Shown here: positions 46,491 to 56,045 of the stretch, one piece after another
How positions within the stretch are numbered: the first letter of the stretch is position 1
Layout of the letters: each line of letters begins with the position of its first letter
Assembly: GCA_900545175.1 (NCBI GenBank)
Contig: UQYF01000002.1
Location: 116,923-180,922 of the forward strand
DNA length: 64,000 bases
Reading direction: 5' to 3'
Source: an uncultured Eubacteriales bacterium
Lineage (GTDB): Bacteria; Bacillota; Clostridia; Lachnospirales; Lachnospiraceae
Notes under the pieces: model-generated
Told to the model about the DNA's origin: nothing
What the model saw: the letters and a program-made list of their open reading frames with translations, nothing else
The model's database searches: none
Translations under genes and position numbers: made by a program

Positions 46491-47169
46491 TTACGGCACC
46501 TCCTTCTATTCCGGAGCTTTCAATAGCCTTGTATGCTGCTATTGCTGCATTTACTCCATGAGTCATTGACTTAGTTGTATATGTTGCAGATGAAATTGCA
46601 TCAATTTCATCAGATGCCTGCCTGCCTGTCTTGGTGTATTCAAACGCATCCGTTAAGACTGCCGTGAACTGGTCAAGGAAACTGTCACTCTGTGCATTCA
46701 TTCCAAGTCCTGGTGTCTCGCTTATCGAAAGAATCTCAACACCTGCAACAGTTCCGTCAGCTAAGATTCCGACAGACATCTGAATGCTTCCGCCATATGC
46801 TTCAGAATTTGTGATTGTCATTACATACCCGGAGAGCTTATTTTCCTCGCCATAAGCTGTAACAACCGAATCAAGCACGTTAGATGTATTGTCGCCTAAG
46901 TTTGCCATGAAGCTGTCATTAAGGGCAGCGACCTCATCTGCACTCCACTGTACAAAACTAAATTCATCCACAATCTTATCCGCCGCACCCGGAGCGTCTG
47001 TTACCTTATCAAAATATTTGTAAAAGACTGCTTTATATGCCTTCTCGGTCTTAGCCTTTGCCTGAGCATCGATAGGTGCCTTGGTAATCCTGTAGACACC
47101 GCCAAGAAGAAAGCCAGCGATAAGCGTTATCGCAAAGAGGACAAGTGTGTCTTTGATGATTTTTTTCAT
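46483..47169 (-). CDS. rnfG: Rnf complex subunit RnfG
   Basis: 228 aa. One N-terminal transmembrane helix, then an extracytoplasmic FMN-binding domain. The covalent flavin motif DAISSAT places FMN on Thr196. A flavin transferase (ApbE) is needed but none is in the window. The start lies one base after the rnfD stop. Confidence 0.95.
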   Translation of the reverse strand: MKKIIKDTLVLFAITLIAGFLLGGVYRITKAPIDAQAKAKTEKAYKAVFYKYFDKVTDAPGAADKIVDEFSFVQWSADEVAALNDSFMANLGDNTSNVLDSVVTAYGEENKLSGYVMTITNSEAYGGSIQMSVGILADGTVAGVEILSISETPGLGMNAQSDSFLDQFTAVLTDAFEYTKTGRQASDEIDAISSATYTTKSMTHGVNAAIAAYKAIESSGIEGGAVNE

Positions 47170-48114
47170 TTACTTATCCTCCTTCTTGGCCTTTTTATTT
47201 TTATTAACAACGCCGAATGCTGTAGGTGCTGTAAGCTTCTCAATAATCGGCACTAAAAGATTTGAGAAGATAATCGCATACGAAACACCCTCTGCCGAGT
47301 TACCCTGAAAACGGAATATTCCGGTAAGGATACCGAGAATAATTCCGAATACAATCTTGCCATTCTTAGTAATCGGGCTTGTAACATAATCCGTAGCCAT
47401 AAAAAATGCTCCGAGCATAAGTCCGCCACCGCACAGCTCAGCCGCAAGATATGAAATGTCAAATCCTCTTCCGCCAAACAAAAGTGTATATATAGCAAAG
47501 GTTGCAATATACGCAAGAGGTATTCTTATAGAAATTACTTTTCTTATAAGAAGATAAGCCGCTCCGATTAAAATAGCGATAACCGATGTCTCACCTATTG
47601 TTCCGCCTATTGTTCCGATGAACATCGAAAGAACGTCAACCTCACCGCCCGCCTTTAGCACTGCAAGAGGTGTTGCGGACGAAACTCCGTCATACACAAA
47701 ATTGGTCATATGGCCCGCAAAGGATATGAGCAGGAAGCATCTTGCAGCAAGCGCCGGGTTCATAAAGTTCTGACCAAGTCCGCCAAAGAGCTGTTTTACA
47801 ACGATAATACCGAACAGACAGCCAAGAATAACCAGACCTATCGGCATTGTCGATGGCATGTTAAGAGCAATTAAAAGTCCTGTTACAACTGCGCTTAAAT
47901 CAGCTATTGTAATAGGCTTTTTCATCAAGAACTCATACGCCGCCTCAGCCCCTACACAGGAAAGAACAGACACAACAACTATAAGTGCCGCTCTAAAACC
48001 AAAGTTATAAATACCAAATATTGTCGCCGGAAGAAGTGCTATGATAACATCAAGCATTATCGTCCGGGTTGTTGTCCTATCACTCACATGTGGTGATGAT
48101 GATACATAAGCCAT
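47170..48114 (-). CDS. rnfD: Rnf complex subunit RnfD
   Basis: 314-aa membrane subunit with about ten helices and covalently bound FMN; the motif DGVSSAT predicts attachment at Thr148. LFGGLGQNFMNPALAARCFL and MATDYVTSPIT are RnfD/NqrB hallmarks. GGAGG precedes the ATG. It takes part in ion translocation. Confidence 0.96.
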   Translation of the reverse strand: MAYVSSSPHVSDRTTTRTIMLDVIIALLPATIFGIYNFGFRAALIVVVSVLSCVGAEAAYEFLMKKPITIADLSAVVTGLLIALNMPSTMPIGLVILGCLFGIIVVKQLFGGLGQNFMNPALAARCFLLISFAGHMTNFVYDGVSSATPLAVLKAGGEVDVLSMFIGTIGGTIGETSVIAILIGAAYLLIRKVISIRIPLAYIATFAIYTLLFGGRGFDISYLAAELCGGGLMLGAFFMATDYVTSPITKNGKIVFGIILGILTGIFRFQGNSAEGVSYAIIFSNLLVPIIEKLTAPTAFGVVNKNKKAKKEDK

Positions 48115-48128
48115 ACCGATTCTTCCTC

Positions 48129-49454
48129 CTATTTCTTCTTTCTTCTCTCAGCCATTACCATCTTCCTCATGGCTTTAATCGACTGTGTCAGCTGTCTCTT
48201 AGCAGGACAAATGTATGAACAACAGCCGCACTCAACGCACTCCATGCCAAAGTTGTCAACAAACGCATCCATCGCACCTCTTCTTGCCAGTGTCGATAAC
48301 TTAGCCGGCAGGAGATTCTCTGGGCATACTTCACCGCATCTTCCGCATCTTATGCAAGGGCTTTCGGTTTTATCCTTTACTGTATCATGCGTGAATGCAA
48401 GAAGCGAGGAAGTATTCTTTGTGACAGGAACATTGAGGCTGTACATCGCAAAGCCCATCATAGGCCCGCCGGAAATCATCTTCTCAGGTTCACTAATAAA
48501 TCCGCCCGCAGCTTCGACAAGCTCTGTATAAGGTGTTCCTACATATACAAGAAAGTTTCTCGGATTCTTAACTGCATCTCCGGTAACGGTTACGATACGT
48601 CTCATAAGCGGTCTTTTCTCCATAACCGCATTATAAATTGACACTATTGTATCTACATTATGTACAATACATCCTGCATCTGCCGGAAGCATGGATGAAT
48701 TAATCTTTCTCTTAGTTACCGCATATATAAGGCAGCGTTCACCCCCTTGAGGATATTTTGTCTTGAGAGTGTCCACGACAATCCTTGCTTCACCCTGTGT
48801 CTTTTCCTTAAGAAGCCTTATTGCGTCAGGTTTATTATCCTCGACCGCAATATGGCCTGTTGCCTTCGGAAAGACCTGAAGCACGACTTTAAGACCGTTG
48901 ATTAACTTATCCGTCTCTTCTAAGATTCTGCGATAGTCGGATGTAAGATAAGGCTCACACTCTGCCGCATTTACAATGATAGTATCAATATCCCCCTCAT
49001 TTTTAGGGCTCAACTTTACATGAGTAGGGAATCCTGCTCCACCCATTCCTACAACTCCGGCTTCTTTGACAAGCGCTCTGATTTCATCAGGCTTAAGCTC
49101 CTCTATCCTCTTCGTCTGCGGTTCAACCTCAACAGCTTCATACATGCCATCATTTTCGACTATAATCGCATTAACCTTCATTCCGGTAGCTGTCAGTCTA
49201 GGCTCAATGCTCTTTACCGTACCTGAAACAGATGAATGGATATTGGCGGATATAAAAGCCTGCCCTTCCGCTATTTTCTGTCCCATAAGCACTCTGTCAC
49301 CTTTTGCGACAAGCGGTACCGCCGGAGCACCGATATGCTGTGACAGCATAAATGCCAGTTCTTTTCCGGGCTTTAGTTCTTCGATTGGTGTATCTTTAGA
49401 CATTGCTTTGCCATCAAAGGGATGAACGCCACCTTTAAACGTCAACACCGACAT
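48129..49454 (-). CDS. rnfC: Rnf complex subunit RnfC
   Basis: 441 aa from MSVLTFKGGVHPFDGK, preceded by GGAGGAAG. The frame extends 34 codons upstream but lacks family similarity there. It has an NADH/FMN-binding region with GVVGMGGAGFPTHVK, AAECEPYLTSD, and two 4Fe-4S motifs CIRCGRCGEVCP and CVECGCCSYICP. The NAD-facing entry subunit and first gene of the operon rnfCDGEAB. Confidence 0.96.
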   Translation of the reverse strand: MSVLTFKGGVHPFDGKAMSKDTPIEELKPGKELAFMLSQHIGAPAVPLVAKGDRVLMGQKIAEGQAFISANIHSSVSGTVKSIEPRLTATGMKVNAIIVENDGMYEAVEVEPQTKRIEELKPDEIRALVKEAGVVGMGGAGFPTHVKLSPKNEGDIDTIIVNAAECEPYLTSDYRRILEETDKLINGLKVVLQVFPKATGHIAVEDNKPDAIRLLKEKTQGEARIVVDTLKTKYPQGGERCLIYAVTKRKINSSMLPADAGCIVHNVDTIVSIYNAVMEKRPLMRRIVTVTGDAVKNPRNFLVYVGTPYTELVEAAGGFISEPEKMISGGPMMGFAMYSLNVPVTKNTSSLLAFTHDTVKDKTESPCIRCGRCGEVCPENLLPAKLSTLARRGAMDAFVDNFGMECVECGCCSYICPAKRQLTQSIKAMRKMVMAERRKKK

Positions 49455-49770
49455 ACATATTCTTCCTCCTTTTTGTTCTGCATGCGCAAGCACCACAAAG
49501 TTTACAATACCGGCTCCTGCAACACAGCCGATACTCATATATCTGCACAGTTTCATGCTGCCTGCGGCACATGTTCAACCGATGTGAACAATTAAATATA
49601 TTATATAACAATTATATACAAAAAATATAGTCTAAAATTTAACAAAATACTTTATTTAATTAACTTTGGAAATAATATACAAAATATTTTCATATTTTTG
49701 TGCTTTTTTTCAGTTGATATAATGTGTTATAATGTGTGTAACTCAATCATATATCCGGAGGCTGCCTTCA
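49455..49770. other. Divergent promoter region rnfC / RNase H-fold gene
   Basis: 316 bp, very AT-rich, no gene called. For the + gene, TATAATGTGT is repeated twice (49720-49739), giving two overlapping -10 boxes. A TGTTCA-N7-TGAACA inverted repeat at 49572-49590 lies about 120 bp before rnfC and could be an operator. Near it the rnfC frame has upstream extension codons. Confidence 0.5.
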
Positions 49771-50874
49771 ATGCTATGTATAACTAAGGAATTGGATGAA
49801 AAAATCGAATATATCGAATATACAGGATATAAAAAGGACGAAGTACTCTTCTTTGATATTGAAACCACAGGTTTTTCCCCCGAAACGACCATTTTATATA
49901 TGATAGGCTGCATATATTGTCAGCAGGACAGGCTGATATGCACTCAATGGTTTTCGGACAATAAGAATGCACAAAAGGATGTTCTCATCGCATTTATGGA
50001 ATTTATAAGCAATTATAAGCTATTGATATGCTACAACGGTCTAGGCTTTGATATTCCTTACCTACAAAAGAAGTGTCACATGTACAAGCTTCCATATCAT
50101 CTAGAACAAGTCAACGTTCTCGACATTTACAAGCAGATACAGCCTTTCCGCTCGGTTTTTCACATTCCTAACCTTAAGCAGAAATCCATAGAAATTTTCT
50201 TGGGAATCAACCGCGAAGACAAATATAACGGCGGAGAACTGATAGAAATATATTTAAAATATCTAGAAAACCATTCAAATGAATATATGAATCTTCTGAC
50301 TCTCCACAATCGCGATGACCTTACAGGCATGACAAAGCTGATCCCGATATTGTCCTACAAAATCGCATACAACGGAGGCTTCGATATTGAAGATATACAA
50401 AAAATATCATATAACAGCCCTGATTGTGCGCCCGGTACAGAAGTCACTTTTTCTCTGCGCCTTTCCTGTCCCGCACCAAAAAGAGTCTCCTTTGGCAGCG
50501 AATCCGTCTTCTTTTTAATGTATGACACAGCCGCAGTCCTGACCGTCAAAGCACATACCGATGAACTAAAGTTCTTCTATCCTAATTACAAAGATTACTA
50601 TTATCTGCCTCAGGAAGATACAGCTATTCACAAGAGCGTAGCCTTCTATGTCGACAAGAACTTCCGAACCAGAGCCAAAGCCGCCAACTGTTACAGCAAG
50701 AAAACGGGATGCTTTTTACCTCAGTACGATGAAGTAATCACACCTTATTTCAAAATCGATTATTATGACAAGATAACTTACTTTGAATTTACCGATGAGT
50801 TCAAAACAAGCCGTGAATCCGTCAAAAAATACGTCTCACACATTATAAACCATCTTATCAGGCAGCAGCCATAG
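49771..50874 (+). CDS. RNase H-fold exonuclease-like protein (YprB family)
   Basis: 367 aa from MLCITKELDEK with GGAGG 9 nt upstream. A DEDD-type ribonuclease H-like domain: motif I FFDIETTGFS (about 40-49), motif II YNGLGFDIPYL, motif III HNRDDLTGM. The C-terminal about 150 residues are a separate domain (DYYYLPQEDTAIHKSVAFYVDK). Family members lie near DNA repair genes in Bacillus. A bidirectional terminator separates it from cheR. Confidence 0.86.
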   Translation: MLCITKELDEKIEYIEYTGYKKDEVLFFDIETTGFSPETTILYMIGCIYCQQDRLICTQWFSDNKNAQKDVLIAFMEFISNYKLLICYNGLGFDIPYLQKKCHMYKLPYHLEQVNVLDIYKQIQPFRSVFHIPNLKQKSIEIFLGINREDKYNGGELIEIYLKYLENHSNEYMNLLTLHNRDDLTGMTKLIPILSYKIAYNGGFDIEDIQKISYNSPDCAPGTEVTFSLRLSCPAPKRVSFGSESVFFLMYDTAAVLTVKAHTDELKFFYPNYKDYYYLPQEDTAIHKSVAFYVDKNFRTRAKAANCYSKKTGCFLPQYDEVITPYFKIDYYDKITYFEFTDEFKTSRESVKKYVSHIINHLIRQQP

Positions 50875-50915
50875 TCAAGGCAGGCAACAAAACACACTTA
50901 TTAATGTAAAATATA

Positions 50916-50962
50916 AAGGCAGGCATCACTGTACAAGCTACATATACAGCGATGTCTGCCTT
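50916..50962. terminator. Bidirectional terminator
   Basis: Long stem AAGGCAGGCATC/GATGTCTGCCTT with inner CTGTA/TACAG, followed by TTTTTTATT on + and CCTTTATATTTT on the minus strand, between convergent genes. Confidence 0.85.
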
Positions 50963-50971
50963 TTTTATTAT

Positions 50972-51754
50972 CTATTCTGTTTTCTTATAGAAGAAAGAAC
51001 GTGAGGATGTAAAGCCGAGATCCCTGTAATTTACAATCTGCTCTGTACTTCCAACGAACAATGTTCCACCCGGAACAAGTGAATCATAAAATCTCTTATA
51101 AATTCCATCCTTCGCTTCCTCTGTGAAATATATGACAACATTACGGCACACGATAAGGTTAAGTCTTGTAGGATATGGGTCTTTTAAAAGATTATGCTTC
51201 TTAAATTCAACACACTTCTTCACCTCATCCCTAATCTGGAAAGAATTATCACCAACCTTAGTGAAATATTTTGTCTTAAATTCATCAGGAAGAGCGTTGA
51301 GACTCTGTCCACGGTAAAGTCCCATGCGCGCCTTGTCAAGCACCTGCTCATCTATGTCTGTTGCTATAATCTTAATCTTGTTAAGCGGCATAAACTTAGA
51401 CAATAACATTGCAAGAGAATATGGTTCATCACCTGTCGAACAGGCTGCACTCCATATTCTTACTCCGCTTCCGTATTTTTTGACAAGCTCAGGAAAAACC
51501 TCTGACTCAAGTATCTTCCACTGTTCCGGATTTCTGTAGAATTCAGACACATTGATCGTAAGATAATTTACAAATTCTTCAAACAATACCTTGTCCTTCT
51601 TGATTGCTGCAACATACTCATCGTAGCCCGGATACTTATTCTTTGCAATAAGAGTATCTATACGTCTCTTCATCTGACGTTCCTTGTATGAATTCAAATC
51701 AATACTTGTAAGGGCATACACATTTTTCTTAAAACCCTCATAATCATTTGCCAT
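50972..51754 (-). CDS. CheR family protein-glutamate methyltransferase
   Basis: 260 aa. N-terminal all-alpha domain followed by a Rossmann methyltransferase domain with RIWSAACSTGDEPYSLAM (SAM-binding) and DPYPTRLNLIVCRNVVIYFTEEAK. It methylates glutamates on chemoreceptors. AAGGAG precedes the ATG. No chemoreceptor or other che gene is adjacent, so it is a solitary copy. Confidence 0.93.
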   Translation of the reverse strand: MANDYEGFKKNVYALTSIDLNSYKERQMKRRIDTLIAKNKYPGYDEYVAAIKKDKVLFEEFVNYLTINVSEFYRNPEQWKILESEVFPELVKKYGSGVRIWSAACSTGDEPYSLAMLLSKFMPLNKIKIIATDIDEQVLDKARMGLYRGQSLNALPDEFKTKYFTKVGDNSFQIRDEVKKCVEFKKHNLLKDPYPTRLNLIVCRNVVIYFTEEAKDGIYKRFYDSLVPGGTLFVGSTEQIVNYRDLGFTSSRSFFYKKTE

Positions 51755-51784
51755 TTAAAAGTCTCCTTACATATGTAAATGAAA

Positions 51785-51839
51785 ATATTAATTTAATAAA
51801 CGCCACACTTCATGCAAAAAACACAAGAAATGTGGCGTT
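51785..51839 (-). terminator. Terminator after the S1 gene
   Basis: AACGCCACA...TGTGGCGTT with TTATTAAATTAATATTTTC after it on the minus strand, between the S1 stop codon and cheR. Confidence 0.8.
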
Positions 51840-51851
51840 CAAAGTCAGAAA

Positions 51852-52940
51852 TTACTGCTCGTTGTCAGTAGTATCCTCATCCTTAGCAGGAGCAAGTAAA
51901 GCCTTAATGCTTAAGCTAATCTTCTTTGATTCAAGATTAAAATCAACAACCTTAGCTTCTATCTCCTGACCAATCTTAAGAACGTCTGATGGCTTGTCAA
52001 CATGCTCTAAAGAAATCTGTGAAACATGAAGAAGTGCATCAATGCCAGGCTCAAGCTCAACAAAGGCACCAAAATCTGTCATTCTGGCAACCTTTCCCTT
52101 AACTACATTGCCAACTGCATACTTCTGCTCTGCTGTAGGCCATGGATTAGTCTCCTCGAACTTAAGTGAAAGAGCAATCTTATCACCCTGAATATCCTTA
52201 ATGAAAGCCTTGACATGATCACCAGGCTTGAATACCTTCTTAGGATTCTCAATTCTTCCCCATGACATCTCTGAAATGTGAAGAAGACCATCTACACCGC
52301 CGATATCAATAAATACACCGAAATCGGTAACATTCTTAACTGTTCCTTCAACAGTCTGTCCAACAGAAATCTTAGAAAGAACTTCCTCCTGACGCTTCTG
52401 CTTCTCTGCAACCAAAAGCTGCTTGCGGTCACCTATAATTCTTCTCTTAGCTGTGTTAAACTCAGTAATTACGAATGAAATCTCCTGACCGGCATACTTA
52501 GAAAGATCCTTCTCGTAAGTATCAGATACAAGGCTTGATGGAATAAATACTCTTGTCTCCTCAACGATGACAGTAAGACCTCCGTTAGTAACCTGTGAAA
52601 CCTTAGCGGTAAGGACTTCCTTATTCTCGAAAGCCTCCTCAAGTCTCTTCTTTCCATTCTCAGCAGCAAGTCTCTTATATGTAAGCATAACATATCCATC
52701 GCCGTCATTAACCTTAAGAACCTTAGCCTGCATCTTATCGCCCTCGTGTACGAGAGTGGTTAAATCAACGTTAGATGTGTTAGTGTACTCATTTCTGGTA
52801 ATTATACCATCAGCCTTGTAGCCGATGTTAAGTATAATCTCATCTTCCTTAACGCCGATGACTGTTCCTTCTACGACCTCTCCTGTTCTGATTGTTTTTA
52901 AAGATTCTTCTAACATCTGTTCAAAACTTAATTCTGACAT
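51852..52940 (-). CDS. rpsA: S1 RNA-binding domain protein (ribosomal protein S1-like)
   Basis: 362 aa with four S1 OB-fold repeats (about 14-85, 100-170, 185-255, 270-340), including GTVKNVTDFGVFIDIGGVDGLLHISEMSWGRI and GKVARMTDFGAFVELEPGIDALLHVSQIS. Shorter than the six-repeat E. coli S1, as usual in Firmicutes. Its start overlaps the ispH stop by 13 bp. In many clostridia ispH and S1 are fused in one gene. Ends with an acidic tail. Confidence 0.92.
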   Translation of the reverse strand: MSELSFEQMLEESLKTIRTGEVVEGTVIGVKEDEIILNIGYKADGIITRNEYTNTSNVDLTTLVHEGDKMQAKVLKVNDGDGYVMLTYKRLAAENGKKRLEEAFENKEVLTAKVSQVTNGGLTVIVEETRVFIPSSLVSDTYEKDLSKYAGQEISFVITEFNTAKRRIIGDRKQLLVAEKQKRQEEVLSKISVGQTVEGTVKNVTDFGVFIDIGGVDGLLHISEMSWGRIENPKKVFKPGDHVKAFIKDIQGDKIALSLKFEETNPWPTAEQKYAVGNVVKGKVARMTDFGAFVELEPGIDALLHVSQISLEHVDKPSDVLKIGQEIEAKVVDFNLESKKISLSIKALLAPAKDEDTTDNEQ

Positions 52941-53764
52941 CTCGTTTGAACCTCCTCAATAATATTATTTGGGGTTGATGCCCCGGCAGTAATCCCTATT
53001 CTTCGCATTCCCCTTATCGCAGTAAAATCCATGTCCTCGGCATTCTGAATATAATAGGTATTACTACATTCCTCCTTGCAAATCTCAAACAATTTCTGGG
53101 TATTGGAACTGTTCTTTCCACCAATGACAATCATGGCATCCACCTGTGAAGCTATCTGTCTTGCCTCGGTCTGCCGAACTTCAGTGGCGTTGCAAATCGT
53201 ATTTAAACATTTTATATCATAACCCTTTTTTTCAAAAATTTCAACTATTTCTTTAAATTTCTTTAAATTAAATGTTGTCTGCGACACAATGCTTATTTTT
53301 TGTGCCAAAATATTCAAATTTTTAGCTTCTTCTGCACTTCCGACAACATAAGTATCCTCACCTGACCATTCCCGGATACCCTTTACTTCCGGATGCTGTC
53401 CATTGCCGACAATGACAACTGTGCGCCCTGCTGCCGATTCCTCTTCGACAATCCTATATATCTTTGACACAAAGGGACAGGTTGCATCCTCAATCTTCAT
53501 TCCGCACGCTCTGAGCCTGTCAAACTCTGCGCGGCTTGCACCATGTGCGCGGACTACTATCGTTCCTTGTGGGAGCTTCGATAAATCCGCATCCTCATCG
53601 ACAACCTTGACTCCCCGCTTCTCTAAATCCGCAACAACCTGCTCATTGTGTATTATCGGTCCATATGTATATACATGCTCTTTATCCGCATTTGCATATA
53701 CCTTCTCAACAGCACGCTTTACGCCAAAGCAGAACCCGGCTGTCTTAGCTACAATCACTTCCAT
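52928..53764 (-). CDS. ispH: 4-hydroxy-3-methylbut-2-enyl diphosphate reductase
   Basis: 278-aa iron-sulfur enzyme of the non-mevalonate isoprenoid pathway. Cluster cysteines Cys12 (GFCFGV), Cys96 (DATCPFV) and Cys191 (NTICNAT), and substrate-binding His39, His74 and His124 are visible. It overlaps the downstream S1 gene, and cmk is 126 bp upstream. The cmk-ispH-S1 order is typical of Clostridia. Confidence 0.96.
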   Translation of the reverse strand: MEVIVAKTAGFCFGVKRAVEKVYANADKEHVYTYGPIIHNEQVVADLEKRGVKVVDEDADLSKLPQGTIVVRAHGASRAEFDRLRACGMKIEDATCPFVSKIYRIVEEESAAGRTVVIVGNGQHPEVKGIREWSGEDTYVVGSAEEAKNLNILAQKISIVSQTTFNLKKFKEIVEIFEKKGYDIKCLNTICNATEVRQTEARQIASQVDAMIVIGGKNSSNTQKLFEICKEECSNTYYIQNAEDMDFTAIRGMRRIGITAGASTPNNIIEEVQTRCQN

Positions 53765-53890
53765 ATAATCAAATACTCCTCAAAAAAGTCTTCCGGCAAA
53801 TCACAACATCTTCCCTTGATAAGCCTCTTTTATACTCATAAATATCCCGCCGGCATCACACTGTAAGCCGTAAAACATACTTCACAGCTT

Positions 53891-54559
53891 TTACTTTGCC
53901 GCCGTCTTAAATATATTCATTATGGCATCCGTAACTTCCTCGATATTCATATCCGAAGAATCAAGAAGAATGGCATCCTCCGCCTGTCTAAGAGGTGAAA
54001 TATCCCTGTGCATATCATTGTAATCTCGTTTTTCTATGTCTGCCTTTATGACATCAATTTCCTGCATTTCACCTTTTTGCACAAGCTCATCATATCTTCT
54101 TTTAGCTCTTGCATCAACGCTTGCCGTAAGATATATTTTTACTGTTGCATTAGGCAGAACACAGGTTCCTATATCTCTTCCGTCCATTATGACATCCGTT
54201 CCTGCCGCAAGCTGTCTTTGAAGCTCCACAAGCTTGCTTCTTACTGCCGCATATACAGCCACCTTGCTCGCCATGCGGCCTGTCTCCTCATGTCTTAACC
54301 TGCCTGTCACATTCTCGCCGTTTAATATGACCTGCTGTGCTCCGTCCTCGTATGCTATTTTCACATCGACATCACCGCATGCCTTAGAAACAGCATCCTC
54401 ATCGCTTCCGTCAATTCCATTGTCCACAAAATATATAGCCATCGCACGATACATAGCTCCCGTGTCCACATATACAAAGCCAAGCTCCTTTGCAACTCTC
54501 TTTGCTATTGTGCTCTTTCCCGCTCCTGCCGGTCCATCTATTGCAATACTGTATGCCAT
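53891..54559 (-). CDS. cmk: Cytidylate kinase
   Basis: 222 aa. P-loop AIDGPAGAGKSTIAK at the N-terminus; FVYVDTGAMYRA and VIMDGRDIGTCVLPNATVKIYLTASVDARAKRRYDE are family motifs. Phosphorylates CMP and dCMP. GAAGG precedes the ATG. Confidence 0.96.
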   Translation of the reverse strand: MAYSIAIDGPAGAGKSTIAKRVAKELGFVYVDTGAMYRAMAIYFVDNGIDGSDEDAVSKACGDVDVKIAYEDGAQQVILNGENVTGRLRHEETGRMASKVAVYAAVRSKLVELQRQLAAGTDVIMDGRDIGTCVLPNATVKIYLTASVDARAKRRYDELVQKGEMQEIDVIKADIEKRDYNDMHRDISPLRQAEDAILLDSSDMNIEEVTDAIMNIFKTAAK

Positions 54560-54692
54560 CTTAAACTTCCTTCTTTCATCAGTTTTCTTTAATCTGTCTT
54601 TTCAAGTCTGAAACACCTGTAAAATTATATATCAATTCCTGTATGCGTTAATATAAAACCTCTCACTCCGTACAGCTTCTTAGCCGCCATAA

Positions 54693-55988
54693 TTATTGAA
54701 TGCTCACTCCGGCAAGATGCCCTGTAGACCACGCAATCTGAAGGTTGAAGCCTCCTGTCACTGCGTCAAGGTCTAAGACTTCGCCTGCAAAATAAAGTCC
54801 CTTGGCAAGCTTAGACTCCATTGTTGAAGGGTCAATCTCCTTAACACTCACTCCACCCTGGGTTATGATTGCTTCATTATAGCCTCTAAGGCCTGTCAAT
54901 GTAAATTCAAGATTCTTTATCGTATTGACAAGCCTCTGTCTCTCTTCACGGCTTATCTCATGGACCTTCTTATATTCGTCAATTCCGCTCCTTCTTATCA
55001 CAACAGGAATGAGCGACTTAGGTAGAAGCTTATCTAGGGCATTGTTAAAATTCTTGTTGGTAAATTCATCAAAATCTCGTAACACACGCACATCAAGCTG
55101 TTCCATATCAAGTCCCGGCTTCAAATCTATCACCAGCTTAAGCGGATGCTCCTTGATTTCCTTAGCCACATAGCTGCTGGCACTTAAAACAGTAGGCCCG
55201 CTCACACCAAAATGCGTGAACAACAGCTCTCCAAAATCTTCATACAGCTTTTTCTTTCCATCATATATTGTCACACCGGAATTTTTAAGTGCAAGTCCCT
55301 GAAGCTCTTTTATATCTTCCTCGGCGACATTAAAAGGTACAAGTGCCGGACTTAGTGCTGTAACATTGTGTCCTGCCTTCCGTGCAAACTCATAGCCGTC
55401 ACCTGTTGACCCTGTTGTCGGATATGACACACCTCCTGTCGCCACTATAACGGCATCTGCCTTGTATATTTTACCGGATGAACACTTGACACCTGCTATA
55501 ATGCCCTGTGCTTTTTTCTTTCCTGTTTTGCCCGTCCGGCTGCTTTCCATATCACCGTCAACCTCATCACTGTGGCTGATAACAAGCTCTGTTACAGTTG
55601 TATCATATTCAATTTTTACACCGAGCCGCTTCATTATCCTTACAAGTGCCGATATGACATCGCCAGCTCTGTCGCTTACAGGAAACACTCTGTCGCCCCT
55701 CTCCACCTTAGTCTCAAGCCCTGCTTCCTTAAGCATTGCTACCACATCATCATTGGAAAAGCCATAGAATGCACTATATAAAAATTTCTTATTGGTGACA
55801 ACATTGTTAAAAAGTTCCTCAACATCACATGCATTCGTGATATTGCACCGGCCTTTTCCGGTTATATAAATCTTCTTTCCCGCCTTCTCATTCTTCTCAA
55901 GAACCGTCACCTGATTACCGTTTTGTGCCGCAGCTATAGCCGCCATCATCCCTGCTGCACCGGCTCCGATTACTATCACATTACTCAT
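54693..55988 (-). CDS. HI0933-family NAD(P)/FAD-dependent oxidoreductase
   Basis: 431 aa. N-terminal Rossmann FAD site VIVIGAGAAGMMAAIAAA, then GKKIYITGKGRCNITN, family hallmarks, and C-terminal GLYFAGEVLDLDAVTGGFNLQIAWSTG, the FAD closure motif. A Lys-rich loop with GKTGKKKAQ appears inserted near residue 135. Substrate unknown; members include the bile-acid flavoprotein BaiN. It lies upstream of cmk. Confidence 0.9.
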   Translation of the reverse strand: MSNVIVIGAGAAGMMAAIAAAQNGNQVTVLEKNEKAGKKIYITGKGRCNITNACDVEELFNNVVTNKKFLYSAFYGFSNDDVVAMLKEAGLETKVERGDRVFPVSDRAGDVISALVRIMKRLGVKIEYDTTVTELVISHSDEVDGDMESSRTGKTGKKKAQGIIAGVKCSSGKIYKADAVIVATGGVSYPTTGSTGDGYEFARKAGHNVTALSPALVPFNVAEEDIKELQGLALKNSGVTIYDGKKKLYEDFGELLFTHFGVSGPTVLSASSYVAKEIKEHPLKLVIDLKPGLDMEQLDVRVLRDFDEFTNKNFNNALDKLLPKSLIPVVIRRSGIDEYKKVHEISREERQRLVNTIKNLEFTLTGLRGYNEAIITQGGVSVKEIDPSTMESKLAKGLYFAGEVLDLDAVTGGFNLQIAWSTGHLAGVSIQ

Positions 55989-56045
55989 ATTTTTACTTTC
56001 CTTATCAGATTAATATTATCGCTGTTAATCGCTTGTACGGCTTAA

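Noticed and set aside
49455..49556. 34-codon N-terminal extension of RnfC
   Set aside because: No family similarity, and the downstream ATG has GGAGGAAG directly before it.
49572..49590. Possible Rex operator before rnfC (TGTTCA-N7-TGAACA)
   Set aside because: The spacing and half-sites do not fit the Rex consensus known to me; kept only as a generic inverted repeat.
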